Below are positions 7,835 through 16,366 of a stretch of 64,000 bases of DNA, in pieces. Source of the DNA: Woeseiaceae bacterium (GTDB taxonomy: Bacteria > Pseudomonadota > Gammaproteobacteria > Steroidobacterales > Woeseiaceae); the NCBI GenBank assembly GCA_021773095.1, contig JAJFKR010000002.1:1-64000 (forward strand), in the 5' to 3' direction. A program made the position numbers and the translations under genes. Position 1 is the stretch's first letter. Each line of letters begins with the position of its first letter. The notes below the pieces were generated by a model. It was given only the letters and a program-made list of their open reading frames with translations. It made no database searches and was not told where the DNA came from.

Positions 7835-7978
7835 GCTGACGATTTTGCGTCAGCCCCAAACTGAACTAACGAAGCTTTTCGATGGCGCAATCCGGCGCCA
7901 GGTTCCTTTGCGTGACTTATCCTGCGCCCGCCAGGCGCTGCGCCCCGTTTTGCTGCCCTCCATTACTCAAGTAGGGCA
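7835..7978 (+). promoter_or_regulatory. Structured rne 5' leader with hairpins
   Basis: Four small hairpins can be drawn in the 339-nt gap 7642-7980, which holds no gene: GCTGACG/CGTCAGC (7835-7854), TGGCGC/GCGCCA (7883-7900), GCGCC/GGCGC (7924-7938) and TGCCCT/AGGGCA (7954-7978). The last one places the only plausible ribosome site, AGGG at 7973-7976, in its 3' arm just before ATG 7981. In E. coli the long rne leader mediates feedback cleavage by RNase E, and a similar role is likely here. Confidence 0.5.
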
Positions 7979-7980
7979 AC

Positions 7981-10377
7981 ATGAAAAGAATGCTAATCAA
8001 TGCAACTCAGGAAGAAGAGTTGCGCATGGCGATGGTCGACGGCCAACTGCTGTACGACCTCAATATCGAAGCACCGGCTAGCGAACGCAAAAAAGCCAAT
8101 ATTTACAAAGGAAAAATCACGCGCGTCGAGCCCAGTCTCGAGGCCGCGTTTGTCGATTACGGTGCAGAACGTCACGGCTTCCTGCCGCTGAAAGAAGTTT
8201 CCAGCGAGTATTTTGTCAAGGAAAACAAGGGTGGCGGCAAACCCAATATCCGGGATGTCCTCAAAGAAGGCCAGGACATCGTTGTTCAGGTCGACAAGGA
8301 AGAGCGCGGCAATAAAGGCGCTGCACTTACTACTTTCGTCAGCCTTGCAGGGCGCTTCATTGTATTGAAGCCCAACAAAGATCGTTCCGGTGGCGTATCC
8401 CGTCGCATCACGGGCGAAGATCGGGACCTCGCTCGCAAAGCACTGAACGAGATCGAAATTCCCGAGAATATGAGTGTCATTCTAAGAACGGCTGGCATCG
8501 ATCGCAGCGCCGAGGAGCTTGCCTGGGATCTGGAAAACCTCCTTACCGTCTGGACTGCGATTCTTAATGTTGTACTGGAACGCACATCACCGTTCCTGAT
8601 CTATCGTGAAAGTGATTCAGTCGTTCGCGCATTGCGTGATTACCTGACAAACGAAATCGGCGAGATACTGATCGACGATGAGGCGACCTATAAGGATGCC
8701 TATGAGCACGTCGAACAGACGATGCCGCACAACCTCAAAAAGCTAAAGCATTACGTCGATCCGGTACCTCTATTCACACGTTTCCAGATCGAAACGCAGA
8801 TCGAATCGGCATTTGCCCACAACGTGACGTTGCCATCAGGCGGCAGCATCGTAATTGATCACACCGAGGCCATGGTCTCGATCGACATCAACTCGGCTCG
8901 GGCGACCAAGGGTGGTGACATTGAAGCAACAGCTTTCAACACCAACCTCGAGGCCGCTGATGAAATAGCGCGTCAACTGCGAATTCGTGATCTCGGCGGA
9001 CTGATCGTCATCGACTTTATTGATATGGGTCCGCAGAAGAATCAGCGGGAAGTTGAAAACCGCTTGCGCGACGCGGTGCGCCAGGATCGGGCACGCGTAC
9101 AGATTGGCAAGATCAGCCGCTTCGGGTTGTTGGAAATGTCTCGGCAAAGGCTGCGTCCATCGATTGGCGAATCGGCCTACAAGACCTGCCCTCGCTGTAC
9201 CGGCTTTGGCACCATTCGTGGTACCGAATCCCTGGCGCTCGCTATCTTGCGCATCATCGGCGAAGAGGCGCGCAAGGAACGTACCTCGAAAGTCATTGCT
9301 CAATTGCCGGTAGAAGTCGCGACCTACCTGCTGAACGAAAAACGTGACTGGGTCCAAAACCTGGAAGATCGCAACGAAACACAGGTTGTACTGGTCGCCA
9401 ACTCACATCTCGAAACGCCACATTATGACGTTCGCCGGGTGCGCGACGATCAAATGGATCTGCCGGAAAATATCGGTGCCAGTTTTGCGCTGGTGAACGA
9501 TGCGGTAGAACCGGAGTCGCCACAGGCCATCCTCGAACGCAAGGGTGTTGAAGCAGCCGCTGTCGGTACTTTGAAACCAACGACGCCCGCGCCAAAACGC
9601 CCAAAACCGGCTGGTAAGGGGTTCTGGGCAACGATCATCTCCTGGTTTACGAGCGATGACGACAAGCGGAAAAAGAAACCGCAGCAACGTCGTGGCAGGA
9701 ATACACAAGGCAATCGCGGTAAGCGCCCTCAGAAACAATCACGCCGTCGCAATGAACCACGTTCACGTAGCGACGGTCGTGGCAATCAGCGCAAGAAAAC
9801 GGCGAAAAAGACACCTGCGAAGCCGCAGAACAAAAAGCAACAACCGAAAGATGCTGATCAGAAATCGAGAAATACAAAGCAGCAATCTGAGCAAAAACAA
9901 AAGCAGGCGCAAAACGAGCCGTCTGACGAGGCGAAGACCGACCAAAAGAAGACTCGTAGTCGGCGTAGCCGTGGCGGACGCCGGCGTCGGCGTAGCAGTG
10001 GCGATAATCCCGAGCAAGTGACTGACCAACAACAGCAGAATTCTGATGCGTCAGCTCAGGAGCAAAAACCTAAGGAGCAGAAACCTAAGGAGCAGAAACC
10101 TAAGGAACAGAAACCTAAGGACAGCAAACCTGCAGAACAAGCATCGGGTACAGAGCAGGCGCCAGCAGAAAGCAAACCCAAGCCCCGCAGCCGCAAACCA
10201 AAGGCAGATGGACCGCCGAAAGTGCGCACCGACGCCGAACGGGCAGAAGATGCTGGCAAACCAGACGACACAGCGTCTCACAGAATTCCGGTTGAGCAGA
10301 AAACTGAAGCAACACCGGAGTCGAAACCCGATTCGAAGCCTGCTGCACGCTTATTACCGTGGGACGGCGAAGATTAG
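7981..10377 (+). CDS. rne: Ribonuclease E
   Basis: A 798-aa endoribonuclease, the core of mRNA decay and rRNA/tRNA processing. Domains in order: S1 (about 35-125), RNase H-like and 5'-sensor region, DNase I-like catalytic part with Asp302 (IDINSARATKGG) and Asp345 (IVIDFIDMG), and the zinc-link CPRC (Cys403/Cys406) used in tetramer assembly. From about 540 the scaffold half begins: KGFWATIISWF looks like the amphipathic membrane-anchoring segment, followed by Arg-rich RNA-binding blocks and a Lys/Glu/Gln/Pro tail. The protein is shorter than the 1061-aa E. coli enzyme because the scaffold is reduced, so the usual partner sites for enolase and PNPase cannot be recognised. Confidence 0.97.
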   Translation: MKRMLINATQEEELRMAMVDGQLLYDLNIEAPASERKKANIYKGKITRVEPSLEAAFVDYGAERHGFLPLKEVSSEYFVKENKGGGKPNIRDVLKEGQDIVVQVDKEERGNKGAALTTFVSLAGRFIVLKPNKDRSGGVSRRITGEDRDLARKALNEIEIPENMSVILRTAGIDRSAEELAWDLENLLTVWTAILNVVLERTSPFLIYRESDSVVRALRDYLTNEIGEILIDDEATYKDAYEHVEQTMPHNLKKLKHYVDPVPLFTRFQIETQIESAFAHNVTLPSGGSIVIDHTEAMVSIDINSARATKGGDIEATAFNTNLEAADEIARQLRIRDLGGLIVIDFIDMGPQKNQREVENRLRDAVRQDRARVQIGKISRFGLLEMSRQRLRPSIGESAYKTCPRCTGFGTIRGTESLALAILRIIGEEARKERTSKVIAQLPVEVATYLLNEKRDWVQNLEDRNETQVVLVANSHLETPHYDVRRVRDDQMDLPENIGASFALVNDAVEPESPQAILERKGVEAAAVGTLKPTTPAPKRPKPAGKGFWATIISWFTSDDDKRKKKPQQRRGRNTQGNRGKRPQKQSRRRNEPRSRSDGRGNQRKKTAKKTPAKPQNKKQQPKDADQKSRNTKQQSEQKQKQAQNEPSDEAKTDQKKTRSRRSRGGRRRRRSSGDNPEQVTDQQQQNSDASAQEQKPKEQKPKEQKPKEQKPKDSKPAEQASGTEQAPAESKPKPRSRKPKADGPPKVRTDAERAEDAGKPDDTASHRIPVEQKTEATPESKPDSKPAARLLPWDGED
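10058..10117 (+). repeat. 15-nt tandem repeat in rne coding KEQKP
   Basis: Four copies of a 15-nt unit (AGGAGCAGAAACCTA with small changes) encode KEQKP repeats in the scaffold tail of RNase E; a fifth degenerate copy follows. The length stays in frame, so copy number can vary without breaking the protein. Confidence 0.85.
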
Positions 10378-10396
10378 CCAACCGCAGAACTGAAGA

Positions 10397-10425
10397 GAGC
10401 GTCTCGTGCAAAGCCCGAGACGCTC
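10397..10425. terminator. Hairpin between rne and the DUF5666 gene
   Basis: A perfect 10-bp stem GAGCGTCTCG/CGAGACGCTC with a 9-nt loop lies between the convergent 3' ends. There is no clean T run on either side, so it may stop transcription weakly in both directions or protect 3' ends. Confidence 0.6.
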
Positions 10426-10445
10426 CTTGAATTCTCAAAAACCGA

Positions 10446-11924
10446 TTAGAATTCCAGTTCGAACTTCACTTCTGTTGCAATGATCACCGTATCGGACGAC
10501 TCCGCACCTTTCGCTTTTACCAATGAGTTTACTGCGACCCGATTAAAGAAATCGGTTGCCAATATTATGACGTTGTTTTCATCTCGAAACACCGTCGCAC
10601 CATCGGTTTCGATAGTGACACCCAACACCGTATACGACGGATCGCTTATGGTTTCGACGAATCCCTGCAGGATCACCTCGGTGTCCGCATCGTCGCGCTC
10701 AAGTATCGTCGCCTGCATATTTCCACTCGCTGCAGGAAACTCGTCACCGCGCACCGCGACATAATCTCCGGCGTTGATCGCAGACAATGTAAGCGGATCA
10801 ACATCGGCGGCGCTCTTATCCTCAAGACGAGTCAACGCGTCCACCGTTATCGTTATCCCGAGTACGACCAGCGAATTATTCGCCGCATCAACTGAGTCAA
10901 CATTCGCCGTAGCACGTACCGCTTTTGCCCGGCGGATATCAATCTTTGTTGCAACGAGCACTCCGTTCGCATCGATATCACCCTCTGCCTCAACCTTGAT
11001 GTTCAGACCCAGGTCAATGGCAGCACCGCCTTCAAATGCCGTGCTGCCATTGGTTGTAACAGGAACTCCTGCAACATCGAAATCCTGAGCTGATGCGAAT
11101 CTTGTTATGAAACCTTCGATTTCCAGCCGATCTCCGTCAGCTGCATCCGGCAAAAACGTTTCCAACTCAACATTCGTCGCGACAAGTTCACCATTAGGGC
11201 CCAGCGTCGTACCCTTCGCCTCCACAAAATCGCCATCACTGATTGGGCCACCAGCAAAATCATCCAGCATCGCCGAGCTGTAGTCGACTACAAGGGTATT
11301 CAGGTTGAAATTCATGATTGTGGTATCAAGCGAACTGACCGTGCCATGCACTTCGAATTGCGTACCAGCGGGTTTCGGTTCGATTCGTGTTGCAACTATG
11401 TTGCCGTCCGCATCAAACTGACCGCTCACTTCTACTATCTGCCCAACGCTTACACCCTCGAGTGTGGCCGGTGTGAAGCTGTCATCAAATGAGGTATCCG
11501 GTCCGGTACGTACGGTCTGCCCAAGGACCACCAATTGACCTGCAACGAGGTCAATACTCTGAACCGGGCCTTTCACAGTGTCATCGAACTCGACGGAATC
11601 TGCCGTTCCGGTACTCCCGTCATCATTGATAGTGCCGCTGACTGAAACGATGTGGCCAACTTTGAGGTCCGCTTGTGTGCCACCTGCAACGTCATTGATC
11701 GTAAAGCTCGCAGCGTCGGTTTCATAACGTACGCCGTTAACGACAATGCTACCGAACGTACTGACCGGCCCAATCGCAATACCATTACCGCTAATGCCAC
11801 CTGTTGGCGGCGGTGCCGCTGGCGGTTGCACAACGGTGCCACCACCGCCTCCTCCGCCACAGCTCGCAATTCCTGCCACTAACATTCCGCAGAAAATTAC
11901 TGCGATAAATCTTTGCTGTTTCAT
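10446..11924 (-). CDS. DUF5666 repeat lipoprotein
   Basis: A 492-aa predicted lipoprotein. The signal peptide ends GIASC (Cys22), followed by seven Gly and a Pro-rich linker. The rest is a series of about six to seven units of 60-80 residues, each with the DUF5666 pattern (a conversion such as FxVxGxxVxxxxxT, then GDxVEVxG, then LVATxIE). These short beta units look like OB-like barrels in series. Composition is very acidic, and I see no catalytic motif. Function is not known; family members usually accompany a DUF6502 gene, as here, where ATGA overlap couples the two. A surface or periplasmic binding role is a guess. Confidence 0.85.
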   Translation of the reverse strand: MKQQRFIAVIFCGMLVAGIASCGGGGGGGTVVQPPAAPPPTGGISGNGIAIGPVSTFGSIVVNGVRYETDAASFTINDVAGGTQADLKVGHIVSVSGTINDDGSTGTADSVEFDDTVKGPVQSIDLVAGQLVVLGQTVRTGPDTSFDDSFTPATLEGVSVGQIVEVSGQFDADGNIVATRIEPKPAGTQFEVHGTVSSLDTTIMNFNLNTLVVDYSSAMLDDFAGGPISDGDFVEAKGTTLGPNGELVATNVELETFLPDAADGDRLEIEGFITRFASAQDFDVAGVPVTTNGSTAFEGGAAIDLGLNIKVEAEGDIDANGVLVATKIDIRRAKAVRATANVDSVDAANNSLVVLGITITVDALTRLEDKSAADVDPLTLSAINAGDYVAVRGDEFPAASGNMQATILERDDADTEVILQGFVETISDPSYTVLGVTIETDGATVFRDENNVIILATDFFNRVAVNSLVKAKGAESSDTVIIATEVKFELEF

Positions 11925-12748
11925 CGAACCCTCTCCTCATCTAATTTGTCTTCGATCGCGAACATCCCAACTCCCAGTCTCAAGAACTCGGACTCCTGAG
12001 CATCATCGGTTGCTTCGCGATTGGTCAGCCAGACGTCAACCTCTTCGAGGAATGCCTGGCCGCGTATGTCCAGGAATGTGTGAAATTCGCTGACGCTGCC
12101 GGGTAATATCCGAACGCTTTCGGCCTTGCGACCGAACCTCGGCCTGGCAGCGTTACTTAAGAACACGTTGTTGTTCATCGTCATCGCAAGATCAGTGATA
12201 AACGCGACACCCCAGGCAAGGTTTTCATCATCGTGCCTTGCCGGCTGATAAAAGCGCCGAATGACTCTCAATTCACCGCTCCTCGTGCGTTCAATGGTGC
12301 CGGTTTGCAACAACTCCTTGAGCATCGTCTGTGTGGCGATGTCACCACTGTATCGATCGCACAACGCATCAAAACTGGGTGCGGGCCCGGTCTCCTGAAG
12401 GAGCATCGGATCGCCTTTTTGATCGAGGAATTCCCTGTCCTGAAACCAACCGGACAAGACACGTGTCGCGTCGGTCGTTTTACCTTTAACAGCAGGTTCA
12501 TCGTTAAGCAGCAAGTCCCGTTGCCGTTTGACTTCCTTACGGCTGATTCCAGTCAATATCGACACCCGTGAAACGTTGGTCGGGCGACCCTTGATACCAA
12601 ATTCCTGTGTGGCCGCCTCGACAAACACGGATTTCGATAAATCTGAAAATTCCTTCCAGGTCAGCCCACATTTGAGAAAAATCGAGGCCAGCGGCCGCAG
12701 CACCAGGCGGCAGACGTAATACACAACGGATTTACCTTCATTTGTCAT
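11921..12748 (-). CDS. DUF6502 family protein, putative regulator
   Basis: A 275-aa cytoplasmic protein starting MTNEGKSVVYYVCRLVLRPL. The pattern LRPLASIFLKCGLTWKEFSDLSKSVFVEAA, then RPTNVSRVSILTGISRKEVKR, matches the DUF6502 family. The second block reads like a winged-helix recognition element, so DNA binding is plausible although unproven. The C-terminal half (NVFLSNAARPRFGRKAESVRIL) is also typical. ATG at 12748 is preferred to an in-frame TTG at 12769 because a promoter-like element covers the longer version. It is translationally coupled to the DUF5666 lipoprotein gene. Confidence 0.8.
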   Translation of the reverse strand: MTNEGKSVVYYVCRLVLRPLASIFLKCGLTWKEFSDLSKSVFVEAATQEFGIKGRPTNVSRVSILTGISRKEVKRQRDLLLNDEPAVKGKTTDATRVLSGWFQDREFLDQKGDPMLLQETGPAPSFDALCDRYSGDIATQTMLKELLQTGTIERTRSGELRVIRRFYQPARHDDENLAWGVAFITDLAMTMNNNVFLSNAARPRFGRKAESVRILPGSVSEFHTFLDIRGQAFLEEVDVWLTNREATDDAQESEFLRLGVGMFAIEDKLDEERVR

Positions 12749-12752
12749 AGTT

Positions 12753-12785
12753 GGGTAAACTACCCCCAATCATAGATATTGTCAA
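12753..12785 (-). promoter_or_regulatory. Promoter with overlapping palindrome for the DUF6502 operon
   Basis: On the minus strand TTGACA (12785-12780) is followed after exactly 17 nt by TAGTTT (12762-12757). The predicted start point is only 1-3 nt from ATG 12748, so the mRNA would be leaderless or nearly so. The palindrome GGGTA-AAC-TACCC (12753-12765) covers the -10 box and looks like an operator, perhaps for DUF6502 itself. Confidence 0.55.
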
Positions 12786-13014
12786 ACACAGAATTTCGAC
12801 AACGAATCGCTTGTCGCGCGTCAGTGGAGAATTTCTATATAAAAATTAGAGCGTTATCGTCCATCGCAGATTTCGAGCAATCGGCGAGAGACGGATTCGG
12901 TGACGAGGTGCCTGAACACACCTCCGACGGTCAGTAATCCTCCGGATCGTGGTCTTCGCCATGACAACTCAAATAGCATTGTCCGCGGAAGCGGCCGAGG
13001 TCCTCAAATACCAA

Positions 13015-13503
13015 CTATGACCGCCGGCCGAGGCAGGTCTCGAGCAATCCACGGGAGGCTGATTCGACAAGATCCAGCACCCGCTCGAATCCCGCGGCGC
13101 CCCCGTAGTAGGGGTCCGGCACTTCATTCTCGTCTTCGGGTGAAAAACTCAGGAACAAGAGCACTTTAGAACGGTGCTCGTCCGGTGCCTGATCCAGCAA
13201 CTGCGACTGGTTGTATTCGTCCATGGCCAGAATGTAGTCGAACCGCTCGAAATCCTGGTCGCTGACACGTCGTGCACGAATACCAGCCAGTGAGACGCCG
13301 CGACGTTCCGCAGCGGCGCAGGCCCGTCGATCGGGCGGTTCGCCAACGTGATAAGCATGTGTACCCGCGGAGTCGGTTTCTATTCTGTCGGCGAGGCCAG
13401 CTTCGCTAACAAAGTGCCTGAACACAGCTTCGGCTGTAGGCGATCTGCAGATGTTGCCCATGCAGACAAACAGGACACTATTTTTTTCTTTTTTTTCACT
13501 CAC
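13015..13503 (-). CDS. Low-molecular-weight protein-tyrosine phosphatase
   Basis: A 162-aa phosphatase. The P-loop CMGNICRS (C-x5-R-S) near residue 14 holds the nucleophile, and DPYYGG near residue 128 supplies the general acid Asp. The start is GTG at 13503 with GAGG 8 nt upstream. The first codons contain A8 and A7 runs separated by one G. No exopolysaccharide kinase is adjacent, so the substrate is open. About 245 nt downstream and 277 nt upstream hold no other gene; the downstream gap shows nothing beyond the DUF6502 promoter. Confidence 0.93.
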   Translation of the reverse strand: MSEKKEKNSVLFVCMGNICRSPTAEAVFRHFVSEAGLADRIETDSAGTHAYHVGEPPDRRACAAAERRGVSLAGIRARRVSDQDFERFDYILAMDEYNQSQLLDQAPDEHRSKVLLFLSFSPEDENEVPDPYYGGAAGFERVLDLVESASRGLLETCLGRRS

Positions 13504-13780
13504 TTATGATCCTCTTACCTGCCTCTTATTTACCAATTTTAGGCCTCGTAAGTCCTTGTTTTATTGCGTTACGACAAGAATTAACTGGCACCATATCACG
13601 GCCATTCTGTAACCATAACCGGGGTGAAATTCCAGCCGCAAGCAACCATTACCATCTCCCGGTTGCGGCCTGAGCACGAATTCGTCAAAGACAGGCCTTA
13701 AACGGCTGAATCTCTAAAGAAAATACCAGCTTGACCGATATCTACATTATGTATTTTTGCACGGTGGACGGTACCGGGCT

Positions 13781-14743
13781 GTGTTGCAACTATTTAAGAA
13801 CCCCTTGATGGGAAATGCGCGTGGTGGCATAACGCTGGACGACTCCTGGGTTGGTATGGCCCGGGTAAAACGGCTAGCTGACGGCGAACTGAGCCTGGCC
13901 GCCTGTGCCTTCGGGCTGGCGGAAGAAAGTGACAACTGGTCCGACCGCATGGGTTCGTGCATCGGAGACGATACAGCCCAGCCAACAGCTGTTTCCACCG
14001 TGCTTCGTCCCGGTGCCTACCAGTTGCAGTACGTCGAGATACCCAATGTCCCGGCCGAGGAGATGCTCGACGCCGTACGCTGGCGTATCAAGGACATGAT
14101 CGAATATCCGCTGGATGAGGCAGTGATCGAGCTCATCGAGATGCCACTGCATTCCAACGCTGGCAGCAAACCAAGTGCGTATGCCGTCGTGAGTCAACGG
14201 ACCGAGATTCTGCATCAGATTGAGCGCATGGAGAACGCCGGGCTCAGCATGGACGTTATCGATATTCCGGAATTATGCATGCGCAATATCGCGATGTTGT
14301 TGCCACAAGACAAAGACGGGGTTGCACTCTTGTATCTGGCCGAAAACTGCGGCTACCTGACCATCACACGCAAGGGCGTACTGCATTTGATGCGTCGCAT
14401 CGAGACAGGAAGAAATTCGTTGGCAGAGGCTGCAGATGACGAATTCCTGTTTCAGGAACGTGTCGCCGGAGTTTCGCTCGAAGTGCAGCGATCACTCGAC
14501 TATTACGAGAGCCACTTTGATTACCGGCCCATTGCCAATCTCGCCATTTGCAGAGGCGCGGACCTGGAAACACTACCTGCTGCTATGGCCGAGCACCTGG
14601 GTCTGGTTGTCAGTCAGATTCAGTTAGGTGATTTTTTCCACCTGGAGAATGAGATTTCGATGGCCGATGAAGGGCACTGCCTGCTGGCTATCGGAGCTGC
14701 CCTGCGAGTCGAGGAAACTGCTGCGGGAGTGCAGTCAGCATGA
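13781..14743 (+). CDS. mshI: MSHA biogenesis protein MshI (PilM-like)
   Basis: A 320-aa cytoplasmic actin-fold protein that in type IV pilus systems links the inner-membrane PilN/PilO-type proteins to the ATPase. Seen: the N-terminal VLQLFKNPLMGNARGGITLDD and LQYVEIPNVPAEEMLDAVRW, both typical of MshI/PilM. GTG at 13781 gives the expected LQLFK start with GGTGG 12 nt upstream; an in-frame TTG at 13757 is open but unlikely. It opens a single-direction locus reaching 27666. A weak promoter candidate (TTGACC 13731, TATTTT 13752) has a short 15-nt spacer. The 277-nt gap upstream contains an imperfect hairpin at 13635-13669. Confidence 0.85.
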   Translation: MLQLFKNPLMGNARGGITLDDSWVGMARVKRLADGELSLAACAFGLAEESDNWSDRMGSCIGDDTAQPTAVSTVLRPGAYQLQYVEIPNVPAEEMLDAVRWRIKDMIEYPLDEAVIELIEMPLHSNAGSKPSAYAVVSQRTEILHQIERMENAGLSMDVIDIPELCMRNIAMLLPQDKDGVALLYLAENCGYLTITRKGVLHLMRRIETGRNSLAEAADDEFLFQERVAGVSLEVQRSLDYYESHFDYRPIANLAICRGADLETLPAAMAEHLGLVVSQIQLGDFFHLENEISMADEGHCLLAIGAALRVEETAAGVQSA

Positions 14744-15366
14744 CCCAGCAAATCAACCTCTACCAAGCTCAGTTTCGCCCGCAGGCGCACCTGTTTTCAC
14801 CGTCTTTCATGTTTCGGGCTGCGGGAATCGCGCTGCTGGCGATGGCTGTTCTCCACGGATTTGCCTGGCAACGCGTCGCGAGCACCGAAGCAGAATTGCA
14901 AATTGTTGCGCTGCAGGAATCTGCTGCTATTGAGCGGCTGAAGAACCTCAAACCACTGATCGCTGCCGTAACCGGCGAACGCAGTTGGTCTGAACAACTT
15001 GACGACGCCCTCCAGAGCCTGCAGGAACGTCAGGCCGTTCTCAGCCTTGTGCAAGGTGCGACTATCGACGAAACACAGGGGTTTTCACGACACCTGCGCG
15101 CTCTGGCACGTCAGCGCGTCGAGGGAATTTGGCTAACCCACATCGTGTTATCCGCCATGGGAGACACGGCGAGTTTGGAAGGTCGCGCACTCCGGGCAGA
15201 ACTAATTCCGCTTTATGTGCAGGACTTAAGCGATCACCCTCCTTTTGCTACGCAGCGTTTTAATAATTTTCGCATCGATACACCACCCGATGACACCGAT
15301 CAGGCACTCCATTTCTCCATGGATACTGAGGATTCGCTCACGGCCTCGGCGGTATTTACACAATGA
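14740..15366 (+). CDS. PilN-like MSHA assembly protein
   Basis: A 208-aa bitopic membrane protein. MTQQINLYQAQFRP at the N-terminus is the PilN/MshI2-type motif that docks into the PilM groove. One membrane helix follows (about residues 25-42), then a periplasmic coiled coil and a small alpha/beta domain. It overlaps mshI by 4 nt (ATGA) and mshJ by 4 nt, so the three are translated together. Confidence 0.82.
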   Translation: MTQQINLYQAQFRPQAHLFSPSFMFRAAGIALLAMAVLHGFAWQRVASTEAELQIVALQESAAIERLKNLKPLIAAVTGERSWSEQLDDALQSLQERQAVLSLVQGATIDETQGFSRHLRALARQRVEGIWLTHIVLSAMGDTASLEGRALRAELIPLYVQDLSDHPPFATQRFNNFRIDTPPDDTDQALHFSMDTEDSLTASAVFTQ

Positions 15367-16025
15367 ACCTGCGCACCAGGATCAACGAAGAACTGGCTCC
15401 TTTGCTGGCGAAGATTTCCGGCCTGACGGCGCGTGAGCGGCTGCTGATCGTCATCACATTTCTCACCGCAGCATCGATGCTCTGGCTCTCACTGCTCATT
15501 ACACCTTTGTCGGTCCGGGCCGACCAGAGCCGTGCTGACCTCGCCGCACTCAACGAGCAAATCCGCGCCGCCAACACTGACCTGCAGGACCAGGTATTAC
15601 AGCTCGCCGGCGAAGGCGAAAGAGACCGGGCGCGCATCGCCGTACTGCGAAGACGTATTGACGAAGTCAACTCAACACTCGGCGATTACCTTATGGAGTT
15701 AATCGACCCGGCAGAAATGGCCGAAGTGCTGGCAGGCGTGCTACGCGAACAGTCCAACATCACCATCGTCAGCATCAGGAACACAACGCCCGAACTCCTT
15801 TCTGCCAGCGATGCTGAAAACGCGACGGTTTTGTACAGACACGGTCTGCAAATTGAAGTCGAGGGTACTTACGCAGCCTGTTTGCAGTATCTCGAAGCGA
15901 TCGAGTCCTTGCCCTGGCGCCTGTACTGGCAAGTGCTGGACCTCGACGTCATCGAATATCCCCGCAATCGAATTCGTATTGAGGTCAGCACACTCAGTCT
16001 GAATGAGGAGTGGATCGGTGCCTAG
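15363..16025 (+). CDS. mshJ: MSHA biogenesis protein MshJ (PilO-like)
   Basis: A 220-aa protein with one membrane helix near residues 27-50 (LLIVITFLTAASMLWLSLLI), a long coiled coil (about 55-105) and a C-terminal ferredoxin-like domain. The layout and the position after a PilN-like gene match MshJ, the PilO-type partner in the inner-membrane alignment complex. Confidence 0.82.
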   Translation: MNLRTRINEELAPLLAKISGLTARERLLIVITFLTAASMLWLSLLITPLSVRADQSRADLAALNEQIRAANTDLQDQVLQLAGEGERDRARIAVLRRRIDEVNSTLGDYLMELIDPAEMAEVLAGVLREQSNITIVSIRNTTPELLSASDAENATVLYRHGLQIEVEGTYAACLQYLEAIESLPWRLYWQVLDLDVIEYPRNRIRIEVSTLSLNEEWIGA

Positions 16026-16344
16026 CCGTCATGTAATCAGCCTACTGATTGGACTGCTATTGCTCGGCGTTTCAACTCCTGTCATCGCAGATGAGGTCTT
16101 ACGTGACCCCACCCGGCCCTATTCAGCCCGCGCGGTGCGAACACTTAACGCACCTGTATTCACCGTCAACGCCATTTTTTCCTCCGCCGAGCGGCGAGTG
16201 GCCATCGTGAACGGCCAACGTGTCGGAGTCGGTGGGCGAGTTGATGGCGCCACTGTTGTTTCAATCGATAAGAATCAACTGGTGCTCACGATTGGTAACA
16301 AGAGCATCACTGCGAAACTGACTTATGGAGCGCCGCAACAATGA
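16018..16344 (+). CDS. mshK: MSHA biogenesis protein MshK
   Basis: A 108-aa exported protein with a signal peptide and the motif LRDPTRPYS, followed by a PilP/GspC-like beta domain ([23 protein letters not shown]). It should bridge the inner-membrane complex to the secretin. GTG at 16018 is chosen because AGGAG lies at 16006-16010 with ideal spacing; the in-frame ATG at 16003 has no such site. It overlaps the end of mshJ by 8 nt. Confidence 0.82.
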   Translation: MPSRHVISLLIGLLLLGVSTPVIADEVLRDPTRPYSARAVRTLNAPVFTVNAIFSSAERRVAIVNGQRVGVGGRVDGATVVSIDKNQLVLTIGNKSITAKLTYGAPQQ

Positions 16345-16366
16345 TGATTACCGGAGCGAAGAACTC

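Noticed and set aside
9763-10281. Leu/Arg-rich frames antisense to the rne tail
   Set aside because: They mirror the Lys/Glu/Gln low-complexity coding of the RNase E scaffold.
13504-13780. Possible c-di-GMP riboswitch ahead of the MSHA locus
   Set aside because: I looked for the conserved GEMM-type blocks and tetraloop receptor and did not find them; only an imperfect hairpin is present.
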